NCBI GenBank assembly: GCA_964650975.1
Contig: CAZYWA010000020.1
Coordinates: 1-29,569, forward strand
Source of the DNA: CAZYWA01 sp964650975 [NCBI: uncultured bacterium]
Lineage (GTDB): Bacteria; JADJOY01
DNA: 29,569 nucleotides
Reading direction: 5' to 3'
The position numbers and the translations under genes are program-made. Each line of letters opens with the position of its first letter. Position 1 is the stretch's first letter. Shown one piece after another: positions 8,291 through 17,912 of this stretch. Below the pieces are notes generated by a model that made no database searches, was not told where the DNA came from, and saw nothing but the letters and a program-made list of their open reading frames with translations.

Positions 8291-8324
8291 AGGGCGCCAA
8301 GCGGTGGCGCTGCCGGCACCAGCT

Positions 8325-9750
<1,426 letters not shown>

Positions 9751-9761
<11 letters not shown>

Positions 9762-11535
9762 GGGCGGGCACCTCGATCACGAACGTCGAGCCTTTGCCGA
9801 GCTTGGAGCGGATGCGCAGCGTGCCGCCGTGCTCCGCGACGATCCGGTGCACGACGGAAAGTCCCAGGCCCGTCCCGCCGTCCCGGGTGGTGAAGAACGG
9901 CTCCAGGATTCGCACCCGGGTCGCTGGATCGATGCCGACGCCGCTGTCGGCGACGGAGAGCGCCACCATGGGCGGTTCTCCCGGCGCCGTGCGCCGCTGC
10001 ACGCGCACCACGAGCTTGCCGCCTCCGGGCATCGCTTGCTCGGCGTTGAGCAGCAGGTTGAGCAGCGCTTGCTCGAAATCGGCGCGCACCACCCGGGCCA
10101 TGGGCAGCGCGGCGTCGGCCTCCACGGTGACGCGCACGCCGCTGCGCTCGAGGCGCGGGCGCACGAACTCGACGACGTCGCGAGCCAGCTCGTCGAGCGC
10201 GTGCAGCGCGAACTCGCCGGGGCGCGAGCGCGCGAGCCCCAGGATCCGGCCGGTGAGCGAGTCCAGGTGGGCGATCTTCTCGCGCAGCACCCGCACGTCC
10301 TCGATGCGCGGATCGCCCTCCGCGAGCGAGCCGCGCAGACTGTGCACCAGGAGGCTCATGACCGAGAGCGGGTTCCTCACCTCGTGCGCGACCTCGGCGG
10401 CCAGGACACCGAGCAGTACCAGTCGCTCCTGGCGGCTTCGCTCTTCCTGCTCACGCAGGCGGCCCTCGTGGGTGTGCGCGGCGCGGATCGCCACCGCGGC
10501 CTGGGTGGCGAGCGCCGCGAGCACGTTCTCGTCGTCGGCGTCGAAGCCGCGCTCACGCTCGGTGTAGACGGCGAGCACTCCCAGCGGCTCGTCGCGGTCG
10601 AGCACCGGCACCGCGAGCAGCGACACCAGCCCGGCCTGCCTCGCTTGCTCCTTGGCGCGGAAGATCGCGTCCTCGGTCACGTTTCGTACCCGTACCGGCG
10701 CCGCGTCGCGCACCACCTCGCCGAGCCGGCTACCGAGCACCGGAATCGACGCCTCCTCGGCGGCGAAGCGCGGCCCGTCGCTCGATACCCGCTTGAGCGC
10801 CAGCCCGTTCTCGTCGAGCAAGTAGAGGCTCGAGAGCCGTGCCTCGAGCAGCTCGCGCGCCGCCGAGGCGACGCGCTGGAAGACGTCGCGGCTCTCGAGG
10901 GTCTCGACCAGGCTGCGCCCCAGCGCCGCCATCCGCTCGAGCGCGCGGGTGCGCGACTCGAGCGTGCCGATGAGCCTGGCCACCCGCAGCACCGCGGCCG
11001 CCTGCGTGGCCACGGCCTCCAGCATCTCGAGGTCGGCGCGGTCGAAAGCGCCCACCCGGGTGTGATCGACGTTGATCACGCCCAGCACCTGGTCGCCGTC
11101 GCGGATCGGCACGCACAGCTCGGCGCGGATGCGCGCGTCGATGCGCACGTAGCGGCGCTCGCTGCGCACGTCCGGCACCAGCGCCGACTGTCCGCGCTGC
11201 GCCACCCAGCCGGTGATCCCCTCGCCGGGATGGAGGATGCAGCGCTCGATCTTCTTGCCGGTGAAGCCGCGGTGGACCCGCACCTTGAGGTTGCCGTCGG
11301 CGGTATCCATCAGCGCGATCGAGCCGCTGGTGGCGCCGGTCGCGGTCATCACCTCGTCGAGGATGGTGTCGAGCGCCTCGTCGGGCTCGTGGGTGTGCGT
11401 GACCACGCGGGTGACGTGGTAGAGGACGCCGAGCCGGCGCAGCTGGCTGCGCAGCGCCTCGACGCGCTTGGCGGTGGCAGAGAGCAGCTCGTCGGACGAC
11501 TTGGGCCGCGAGCGGGGCGGAGGCTTGGCGCGCAC
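9751..11535 (-). CDS. Cytosolic double-GAF sensor histidine kinase
   Basis: This protein of about 594 residues has no membrane segment. A first GAF domain lies at about residues 30-190 (HPGEGITGWVAQRG...VPIRDGDQVLGVINVDH) and a second at about 215-365 (LLAVPVLDRDEPLGVLAVY). The dimerisation/phospho-acceptor helix AAEVAHEVRNPLSVM contains His384. The ATPase domain has N-box NLLLNAEQAM, G1 DSGVGIDP and GGTGLGLS. GAF domains commonly bind small ligands, but the signal here is unknown. It should phosphorylate Asp67 of the overlapping response regulator. The start is uncertain: I use GTG at 11535, because the frame further upstream (to 11796) is Arg/Trp-rich, has no domain and covers promoter-like elements. 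With the predicted sigma-54 start near 11537 this message would be almost leaderless, so a start further downstream is possible. Confidence 0.88.
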
Positions 11536-11548
11536 GGCCCGATCCAGA

Positions 11549-11562
11549 GCAAGCTCCGTACC
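11549..11562 (-). promoter_or_regulatory. Probable sigma-54 promoter of the kinase-regulator operon
   Basis: The minus strand reads GGTACG-GAGC-TTGC followed by T. GG (11562-11561) and GC (11550-11549) keep exact 12-base register, with one mismatch (T for C) in the -24 block. It is weaker than the other three but faces the right gene. The predicted start (about 11537) nearly coincides with the GTG at 11535. Confidence 0.5.
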
Positions 11563-11573
11563 CCTGGCGCCAT

Positions 11574-11595
11574 GGGACCAGTTCCTCTGGGACCA
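11574..11595. promoter_or_regulatory. Direct repeat of GGGACCA before the sensor kinase
   Basis: Two exact GGGACCA copies (11574-11580 and 11589-11595) lie in the same orientation, 15 bases apart, 12 to 33 bases upstream of the candidate -24 element. This is closer than a normal sigma-54 enhancer, so autoregulation or repression is as likely as activation. Confidence 0.5.
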
Positions 11596-11619
11596 GGATC
11601 GAGCGGAACCCGGCCGACT

Positions 11620-11714
11620 CGCCCAATCTCCGCGGAGACGCTCGGATTCCGCCCAATTCGCCTTCGGTTGACAGGCGACGGGCGGAAACCTACAACGGGA
11701 TCTTAGCGCCCAAT
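11620..11714 (+). repeat. Three spaced CGCCCAAT direct repeats in a divergent control region
   Basis: CGCCCAAT occurs at 11620-11627, 11650-11657 and 11707-11714. The first and third extend to CGCCCAATCTC. They flank the predicted plus-strand promoter at 11668-11696 and lie between the sensor kinase and the ceramidase-like gene. The copy number and position suggest a protein-binding site, but no regulator can be named. Confidence 0.45.
11668..11696 (+). promoter_or_regulatory. Sigma-70-like promoter for the ceramidase-like/barrel operon
   Basis: A perfect TTGACA (11668-11673) is followed after 17 bases by TACAAC (11691-11696), which matches four of six -10 positions. The predicted start is near 11703, about 130 bases before the ceramidase-like gene. 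Such a full -35 box stands out in this GC-rich DNA. Confidence 0.55.
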
Positions 11715-11834
11715 CTCGCGGCACGCGCTGCTCAAGAAGGAGGCACACGTGGCATCCGCTCGAGCACGCGATCTCGTTCGTCGCGTACCAGCACATCTGA
11801 CCCAGCCCTGACCTCGGACCGCAGTCCTTTGCTC

Positions 11835-14504
11835 ATGCCAACCGCGGTCGGTCGCACACCAGCGGCCGCCCACCGTTTCGTTTTGCTGTCGCGAGTGCCG
11901 GTGCTGATGGCACTCGCCGCGGCGGTGACGACGTGCGGCGGCGGGAGCGGCGGCAAGTCCGCGCCAGCGGTCGAGCCGTTCGCGGCGCTGCCGCCCGGCT
12001 TCCACGTGGGCTACGCGGAAGAGAAGATCCCGTTTCCGGTCGGGATCGGGCTCGCCGGCTACGGCGGCCGCTACGAAGGGTTCGTGGGGGAGATCTCGGG
12101 CGGCGACCAGGAGCCGCCCGAGGGCAACAAGCGTCCGCGGCCCTACTCGTTCCTGATCCCGCCGTCGATCGGGTTGCACACGCAGCCCATGGTCAACTCG
12201 CTGGCGCTCACCCGCGCCGCCACCGATGGCTCGGAAGACGACACCATCGTGCTCACCCACATCGACATGATCGCGCCGCCCAACGTGCTGAGCGAGGAGG
12301 TGCTACGGCTGGTGCAGGCGCACACCGGCCGGAACCTCACCGGGCATTTCTTCCTGTCCGCGAGCCACACCCACTCCTCGGGCGGACGCTTCTGGGACAA
12401 CCTGATCTTCCAGAGCTTCGGCGGCCTCGACTCGTTCAATCCCGAGATCTTCACGCGCGTGACGCGCGCGATCGCCGACGCGGTCGAGAAGTCGATGCGC
12501 GACCGCGAGCCGGCGCGCATGGGCGTCGGCTTCAACATGGATTTCGACCGCGCCGACTACATCTATCACGACCGGCGCTACGAAAATGACGACAACGACC
12601 TGGTCGACAACGCCGATCCGACGCTCGCCGATCCGGTGACCGGCGAGCTGCTGCCGGACGGCAAGCCCGACGGGAGGATCAAGGACCGCCGCTTGGTGGT
12701 GATGCGCTTCGATCGCGCCGACGGCACGCCCAAGCTGGCGCTGGTCAACTTTCCGATCCACGGCACGGCGCTCACCCAGAAGAACAACTTCCTCTCGACC
12801 GACGTGATCGGGATGATCGAGACCAAGACCCGCGACCTGCTGGGCATCCCGGTGGTGCACATCCAGGGCTCGACCGGCGACATCCAGCCCGCCGAGATCA
12901 ACCTGGGATTCCAGGGCATGGAGCGGATCGGCGACGCCGCGGCGCCGGTGATCCGCGATCTCTTCGACTCGATCCACACGACCAGCGAGCCGAGCCGCAT
13001 GCGTTCGGCCACCTTCACGTTCCGCGAAGACCGCCAGCTGGTGGGCTACGACGCTCCCGATCATCCTTTCCCGGAGTTCACCGCGCCGTTCGGCGCCTTC
13101 GGCTGCGGGCTCATCTCCGATCTCACCACGATCGCGCCCATTCCGCCGATTCCCGGAGTGCTCACGCCGTTTCAGTGCATCTCGCGCCCCGCCACCTTCG
13201 GCGTGAAGTTCCTCGACTCGACGCTCTCCAAGCTGCTGTTCGGCGTCCTGACCGACGACTTCAAGGCCGACGCCTACACCGACGATCTGCTGCGCGACAT
13301 CGTGGTGGGCCTCAATCCGCAGGGCGGGCCCTACACCAAGCCGGGCTTTCTCTTCTACAGCAAGGCCGGGATCTTCACGCTGGAAGGCGTGCCGGTCACC
13401 ACCCAGGGCGATCCCACTCCCGCGACCCGCAACCTGGTGCTGGTCGCCGCGCCGGGCGAGCCCACCACTCCGTGGTCGTTCGAGACCCGCCGCATGCTGG
13501 CCATCGCGATCCCCGACATCACTTTCAACGACACGCTGATCCTGGGCTACACGACCGATCACAACGGCTACATCCTCAACAAAGAGGACTGGGTGCTGGG
13601 CGGCTCGCGCGAGATCCAGATCAATCCGTGGGGCCCGCTGTGGGGCGAGTTCGTGCGCGGGCAGGAGCTCGCGCTCGCCAAGCTGGTGTGGAACGACCAG
13701 CCGGTCGATCCCGGTCCGCCGATTCCGGGGTCCGACCCGATTCCTTATTTCCCGCCGCAACCGTCGACGTCGCCTTCGGTGCGGATCGTGGTGCAGCCAT
13801 CCGACACGCCACGCTTCGGCCAGGTGCAGGTCCAGTTCCTGGGCGGAGATCCGATCGTCGATCTGCCGCACACCGTGATCGAGCAGCAGCAGGCCGACGG
13901 CTCGTTCGCTCCCTTCCATGTCGGCTCGGCCGGGCGAGTGGTGGACGAGACCGGCTACGAGACCATCCTGGTCAACGACTACGACGAGAACGATCCGGTG
14001 AACCCGCACCTCTGGTCGCTGCACTGGGAGATCACCGAGCACGACACCACCGGCACGTTCCGGATCCACGTGACCGGCGTCAACTACGACGGCGCGCCCG
14101 CTGCCGCAGACGTTCCTTACTGGTCGGGCACGCCCTACGAGCTGGTGAGCGAGCCGTTCCAGGTGAAAGCCAGCGACGCGATCACGATCGCCAGCGCCGG
14201 GCTCACCACCACGCATCTGTCGGTGGTCTCTCGCTATCCCCAGGTGCCGCCGGCCGCAAGCTCCAACAAGCCGGATGCGTTCCGCAATCTGCCTTCCGTG
14301 CCGGCGCATCTCACGTTCGACGTGAAGCTCACCGCCACGGGAAACGGCGCGTCGCGCGAGCTCTCGGGAACGCTTGACTCCAGCGGGAACGGAGCCCTAC
14401 CCTCGCCGCTCGATGCGGGAACCTACGACGTGAATCTCGAGGTTCAGGACGACTTCGGGAATCATGGCGCCATCGCCCTCGAATCCGTGACCGTTTCCCC
14501 GTGA
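11835..14504 (+). CDS. Exported neutral/alkaline ceramidase-family protein lacking the usual nucleophile
   Basis: This 889-residue protein has an N-terminal hydrophobic segment ending at a near-lipobox (LAAAVTTC, then Gly/Ser-rich), so it is exported and perhaps lipid-anchored. The ceramidase N-terminal domain shows HVGYAEEKIPFPVGIGLAGYGGR, LTHIDMIAPPN (His142) and ASHTHSSGG (His178, His180), the histidine-rich Zn-site pattern of the family. At the hexapeptide where neutral ceramidases carry GDVSPN with the catalytic Ser, this protein has GDIQPAE (residues 348-354), so Ser is replaced by Gln. After about residue 650 come a beta-rich domain like the ceramidase C-terminal domain and a final Ig-like region. 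A lipid-amide or other hydrolase role is possible but unproven. No good Shine-Dalgarno sequence precedes the ATG at 11835; TTG at 11829 is an alternative. The next gene overlaps its stop. Confidence 0.82.
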   Translation: MPTAVGRTPAAAHRFVLLSRVPVLMALAAAVTTCGGGSGGKSAPAVEPFAALPPGFHVGYAEEKIPFPVGIGLAGYGGRYEGFVGEISGGDQEPPEGNKRPRPYSFLIPPSIGLHTQPMVNSLALTRAATDGSEDDTIVLTHIDMIAPPNVLSEEVLRLVQAHTGRNLTGHFFLSASHTHSSGGRFWDNLIFQSFGGLDSFNPEIFTRVTRAIADAVEKSMRDREPARMGVGFNMDFDRADYIYHDRRYENDDNDLVDNADPTLADPVTGELLPDGKPDGRIKDRRLVVMRFDRADGTPKLALVNFPIHGTALTQKNNFLSTDVIGMIETKTRDLLGIPVVHIQGSTGDIQPAEINLGFQGMERIGDAAAPVIRDLFDSIHTTSEPSRMRSATFTFREDRQLVGYDAPDHPFPEFTAPFGAFGCGLISDLTTIAPIPPIPGVLTPFQCISRPATFGVKFLDSTLSKLLFGVLTDDFKADAYTDDLLRDIVVGLNPQGGPYTKPGFLFYSKAGIFTLEGVPVTTQGDPTPATRNLVLVAAPGEPTTPWSFETRRMLAIAIPDITFNDTLILGYTTDHNGYILNKEDWVLGGSREIQINPWGPLWGEFVRGQELALAKLVWNDQPVDPGPPIPGSDPIPYFPPQPSTSPSVRIVVQPSDTPRFGQVQVQFLGGDPIVDLPHTVIEQQQADGSFAPFHVGSAGRVVDETGYETILVNDYDENDPVNPHLWSLHWEITEHDTTGTFRIHVTGVNYDGAPAAADVPYWSGTPYELVSEPFQVKASDAITIASAGLTTTHLSVVSRYPQVPPAASSNKPDAFRNLPSVPAHLTFDVKLTATGNGASRELSGTLDSSGNGALPSPLDAGTYDVNLEVQDDFGNHGAIALESVTVSP

Positions 14505-16297
14505 CCGACGCGCGCCACTCACGCCGGTCGAATGGCGTTCTTCTCGCGATCACGATCGCGATCGCGTGCGTGCCCGCGGTGGCGCGGGCGTTCGACGGGG
14601 ATTTCCAGATGTCCGGCTGGTGGCGCGCTCGCTACCACTACTACGACGGGCTGCCGGTCGATCGCACTCCCGCCGGGCAGACGCTCGAGTATTTCGACCA
14701 GCGTCTCACCGTCGATCCGGTGATGACCTTCGGCGACTGGATCTCGCTCAAGTCGCGGGTCGACTTCCTCGAGGACGTGCTGTTCGGCAACAACGACGCC
14801 GGCGCCTCGATCCTGACCGGCCTCGCCAAGGGAACCTCGAGCTTCGCGATCGGCGACGCCGAGACCGTGAACCACGTGAACGATGTCGAGGTCGAGCGGC
14901 TGTGGGCGGAGATCCGCACACCGATCGGGCTGGCGCGCGTGGGGCGGCAGCCCTCGAACTGGGGGCTCGGCATCCTCGCCAACTCGGCCACCGATCTCGA
15001 GTTCGGCGCGGAGGGAAACGGCGCCAACGCGGGCGGCGACACCGTCGACCGCGCGCAGTTCCTGACCGACCTGGCGCCGATGCTCGACTGGAAGGACGAC
15101 CACTGGATCCTGTCGGTGGCCGCGGACCAGGCCGCCACCAACGACGTGAGCCGCGCCACCGACGACGTCCACCAGTTCGTGCTCGCCACCCTGCTCACCG
15201 ACGGCAGCGTGACTCCCCGGCGAGTGGTCGGCGACCGCGAGATCGGCACCTACACCGTGTGGGTGACCGGCGGACAGTGGAACAGCGACGCCTTGCTCTT
15301 CGACGGCTACGCCCACTTCGGCGCGGGAGCGCTGTTCCTCGAAGGCGAAGGGGTGTTCGGCTTCGGCAAGACCCAGCGCGGCGGCCTGATCCCCGGCAAG
15401 GACAAGGACACCCTCGAGGACAAGCTGGTCACCAACCTGGCGCAGAGCTTCGTCGACTCGCTGAACGGCAGCCTCTCGCTCCAGGACGCGCAGAACTACG
15501 CGCGGAACGGCTTTCCCGAGTTCCTGCAGACCTTCGTCGCGAGCTCGCTCTTGCAGAGCGGCTTCACGCCGCAGGCGTCGATCACCATCGCGCAGCACGG
15601 CGCGGCCGCCGGGATCCCGGAAATTCTCCACGAGAACGTCGACGTGCTGGTGGGCGGTGGAGTGGTGCGCGGCGGGTACAAGGACGACGGCATGAGCTTG
15701 ACCACGGAGGTCGGGTACTCGTCGCCTCCCAGCGCCAACAACGATTTCGCCGAGCCGCGCGTCGGCCCCGAGGGCGCCGGCAACAACGCGGTCAACGCCG
15801 AGATCTTCAAGACGGTCGACGATCTCAAGGGCGAGGGTGCTCTCACCCGCGACAAGTTCCAGTCGTTCCCGTTCGATCAGGAATACGACGTCGCGGTGCT
15901 GCTCTACGAGGTGGCGGGTCCGATCGATCCGGCCACCGAGCTACCGACTGTCATCAACACCACGTACGGCAAGCTCACCGGCACCTGGCAGCTGAGCGAC
16001 GAAGTGAGCGTCTACTCGAGCGGCGTCGCCGGCTGGCTCAACCAGCCGCTCAAGGTGGTCACCAACAACCTCCACCCCACCGACCCGCCCAAGTTCATCC
16101 ACAAGGAAGACGACACCAACGAGGTCATCCATCACCCCGCGTTCCTGGGCGTCGAGCTCGACGCGGGCATCACCTGGACGCCTCATCCCAACCTCAAGGC
16201 CGAGCTCAAGGGCGGCTACCTGTTCACCGGCAACACCTTCGGCCCTTACCGCGACAACATCTTCGGCATCCGCCCGCAGCTCGCGATCCTGTTTTGA
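14501..16297 (+). CDS. Outer-membrane beta-barrel protein, unknown substrate
   Basis: This 598-residue protein has a clean signal peptide (residues 1-30, ...VPAVARA then FDGDFQMSGWWRARYHY). The rest is rich in amphipathic strands and aromatic residues, and the chain ends QLAILF with a terminal Phe, as expected of an outer-membrane barrel. It resembles myxobacterial/deltaproteobacterial barrel proteins of the TIGR04551 type, but I am not certain of the family. The GTG start at 14501 overlaps the preceding stop in a GTGA arrangement, so it is translationally coupled to the ceramidase-like gene. The pair may handle the same substrate, one in the barrel and one exported (inference). Confidence 0.82.
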   Translation: MTDARHSRRSNGVLLAITIAIACVPAVARAFDGDFQMSGWWRARYHYYDGLPVDRTPAGQTLEYFDQRLTVDPVMTFGDWISLKSRVDFLEDVLFGNNDAGASILTGLAKGTSSFAIGDAETVNHVNDVEVERLWAEIRTPIGLARVGRQPSNWGLGILANSATDLEFGAEGNGANAGGDTVDRAQFLTDLAPMLDWKDDHWILSVAADQAATNDVSRATDDVHQFVLATLLTDGSVTPRRVVGDREIGTYTVWVTGGQWNSDALLFDGYAHFGAGALFLEGEGVFGFGKTQRGGLIPGKDKDTLEDKLVTNLAQSFVDSLNGSLSLQDAQNYARNGFPEFLQTFVASSLLQSGFTPQASITIAQHGAAAGIPEILHENVDVLVGGGVVRGGYKDDGMSLTTEVGYSSPPSANNDFAEPRVGPEGAGNNAVNAEIFKTVDDLKGEGALTRDKFQSFPFDQEYDVAVLLYEVAGPIDPATELPTVINTTYGKLTGTWQLSDEVSVYSSGVAGWLNQPLKVVTNNLHPTDPPKFIHKEDDTNEVIHHPAFLGVELDAGITWTPHPNLKAELKGGYLFTGNTFGPYRDNIFGIRPQLAILF

Positions 16298-16354
16298 GTT
16301 TCCTCGGGAGGCTTTTCGAGCCCCCACCCCGAAAAAGTTCGCTTTTTTTCGGGG
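16295..16354. terminator. Compound bidirectional terminator
   Basis: The TGA stop at 16295 opens the same TGAGTTT ... GGCTTTTCGAGCCCC module seen at 3091. It is followed by a second hairpin (16327-16354) pairing CCCCGAAAAAG with CTTTTTTTCGGGG around TTCG. T-rich and A-rich arms serve both strands, so it can end both the barrel gene and the convergent chromate-transporter gene. Confidence 0.75.
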
Positions 16355-16397
16355 CCCCACCGCCGCGACGGGCGGACTCCACGCATTCCGCTCGCCG

Positions 16398-17549
16398 TCA
16401 CGTGGCGAGGCCGAGCGCGTGGGAGGCCCAGCCGGACGCGGCGCCGGCCAGCACCAGCCAGGTCGAGTTCAGGCGGAAGCGAACCAGCAGCACCGAGGCG
16501 GCGATCGCCAGTGCGACGGTCGGTGCGTCGACGAGCGCGGCGCGCGCGAGCTGAGCCGTCACGACCGCGATCAGCGCCAGCGACGCGGCGTTGACGCCGT
16601 CGAGAAAGGCTCCCGCGATCGGCGATGCTCGGATCCTCGGCACCAGCGGTCCGCTCAACGCCACGAACACGAACGCCGGCAGGAAGATCCCCGCCGTCGC
16701 GACGAGGGCGCCGCGCGCTCCCGCCAGCACGTAGCCGATGAACGTGGCGGTGGTGAAGACCGGACCGGGCGTGACCTGGCCGACCGCGACGGCGTCGATG
16801 AGCTGCGCTTCGGTAAGCCAGCCGAGCCGCTGCACGAGATCCGCGCGCAGGAACGCGATCAGCACGTACCCGCTGCCGAAGAGCACCGAGCCGATCTTGA
16901 GAAAGACACCCAAGAGCGCAGGCAACGTCACCGCGCTCACGCCGGCGACGGCGGCGGCGCCAGGGATGAGCGGAACAGCCTGCAGCAGCGCGCGCCCGGA
17001 ACCGAAGCTCGCACCCGGTCGCGGCGCCAGCACCGCCGCGACACCGGATCCGAAGAGCACCGCCAGCTCGTTCGCGCCGAGCGCCGCGCAGACCGCGGCC
17101 AGCACCGCGAGCACCTTGAGCGGCATCGTTCGAGCGGCCTTCGGCGCCAGTCCCCAGATCGCCTGAACGATCACGCCGAGGATCACCGGCTTCACCCCGT
17201 AGAGCAGCCAGCCCATCGCGGGGAGCGCGCCGAACCGCACGTACGCCCAGCCGAGCGCCGCGGTGATCGCCATCGCCGGGACGATGAACGCGACGCCGGC
17301 GACCACCAGCCCCGCCCAGCGGCGGCGATCCCAGCCGATGTGGATCGCCATCTCCGTCGAGTTGGGGCCGGGGATGAGGTTGGTGGCTCCGAGCAGATCG
17401 AGGAACCGTTCCTCGCTCAGCCAGCCGCGGCGCCTCACCACTTCGTCCTGCATCAGCGCGATGTGCGCGGCGGGACCGCCGAATGCGGTCGCGCCGAGCC
17501 GCAGGAAGAGCAGAGCCAGCTCGCGAAGCGAGGTCCGGGCTTCGCTCAC
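16398..17549 (-). CDS. chrA: Chromate transporter (CHR family)
   Basis: This 383-residue membrane protein consists of two homologous halves, the long-chain ChrA layout. The first half shows LGATAFGGPAAHIALMQDEVV and LIPGPNSTEMAIHIG. The second shows GSGYVLIAFLRADLV and AVGQVTPGPVFTTATFIGY; the PGP motifs in both halves are typical. Family members export chromate or import sulfate-like oxyanions, and many environmental homologues are untested. The start is GTG at 17549, where the MSEARTSLRELALLFLRLG N-terminus begins; the Shine-Dalgarno sequence is poor. It is a single gene with no chrB-like regulator nearby. The stretch 17550-17674 upstream holds nothing I can identify. Confidence 0.92.
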   Translation of the reverse strand: MSEARTSLRELALLFLRLGATAFGGPAAHIALMQDEVVRRRGWLSEERFLDLLGATNLIPGPNSTEMAIHIGWDRRRWAGLVVAGVAFIVPAMAITAALGWAYVRFGALPAMGWLLYGVKPVILGVIVQAIWGLAPKAARTMPLKVLAVLAAVCAALGANELAVLFGSGVAAVLAPRPGASFGSGRALLQAVPLIPGAAAVAGVSAVTLPALLGVFLKIGSVLFGSGYVLIAFLRADLVQRLGWLTEAQLIDAVAVGQVTPGPVFTTATFIGYVLAGARGALVATAGIFLPAFVFVALSGPLVPRIRASPIAGAFLDGVNAASLALIAVVTAQLARAALVDAPTVALAIAASVLLVRFRLNSTWLVLAGAASGWASHALGLAT

Positions 17550-17674
17550 GGCGCCGCGATCAGCGCTGGCTCCGGCGAAGCGGGTGCGGCGCGCGGAGCG
17601 CCGTCCGCGATCGTCGCGGATTGTCCGAATCGTCGGGGCGCGGGGTCAAGGGAGGGGCATGGTGCGTCAAGACC

Positions 17675-17688
17675 GGGGCTTCGGCCCC
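17675..17688. terminator. Small GGGGC/GCCCC hairpin with tetraloop
   Basis: GGGGC-TTCG-GCCCC forms a 5-bp stem with a stable UUCG loop on the plus strand (CGAA on the minus strand). It starts 13 bases past the stop of the 39-codon ORF. No T-tract is present, so it is a weak terminator candidate. Confidence 0.35.
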
Positions 17689-17701
17689 AATTTGCCTCGG
17701 C

Positions 17702-17821
17702 TCAGCCGGCCGCGTCCCACCAGTCCGCTCGCTTGCGCGGCGGAGCGAACAACCGGAAAGGCAGGTAAATCGCGAGAAACGTCGTCACGATCACGGCGGC
17801 TTCGAGATGATGGAGCTCCAC
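17702..17821 (-). CDS. 39-residue single-helix membrane protein, unknown
   Basis: A GTG at 17821 is preceded, with eight bases between, by a perfect GGAGGT (17830-17835), the best Shine-Dalgarno match I saw in the window. The frame encodes 39 residues: a short start MELHHLEAA, a hydrophobic helix VIVTTFLAIYLPFRLF, then basic PPRKR and ADWWDAAG, ending in TGA. The charge pattern fits a single helix with its C-terminus in the cytosol. It lies 91 bases after the thioredoxin-like gene on the same strand and may be the last gene of the cytochrome operon. Many small respiratory or maturation subunits have this build, but I recognise no family. Confidence 0.55.
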   Translation of the reverse strand: MELHHLEAAVIVTTFLAIYLPFRLFAPPRKRADWWDAAG

Positions 17822-17912
17822 AGGTCCGTACCTCCGCAAAAGGGATGAATGGCAGCGTCAGCGAATACAAATGCCGTGCCGTCTGTCGCCGGCGCTCGAT
17901 TTGCCGCCGGGA

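Noticed and set aside
8294-8310. GCGCCA-N5-TGGCGC hairpin after the response-regulator stop
   Set aside because: The stem is only 6 bp with no T-tract. It is mentioned under the regulator gene but is too weak to call a terminator.
11536-11796. Upstream extension of the histidine-kinase frame to an ATG at 11796
   Set aside because: The extra 87 residues are Arg/Trp/Ser-rich with no domain and overlap the GGGACCA repeats, the CGCCCAAT repeats and the divergent promoter.
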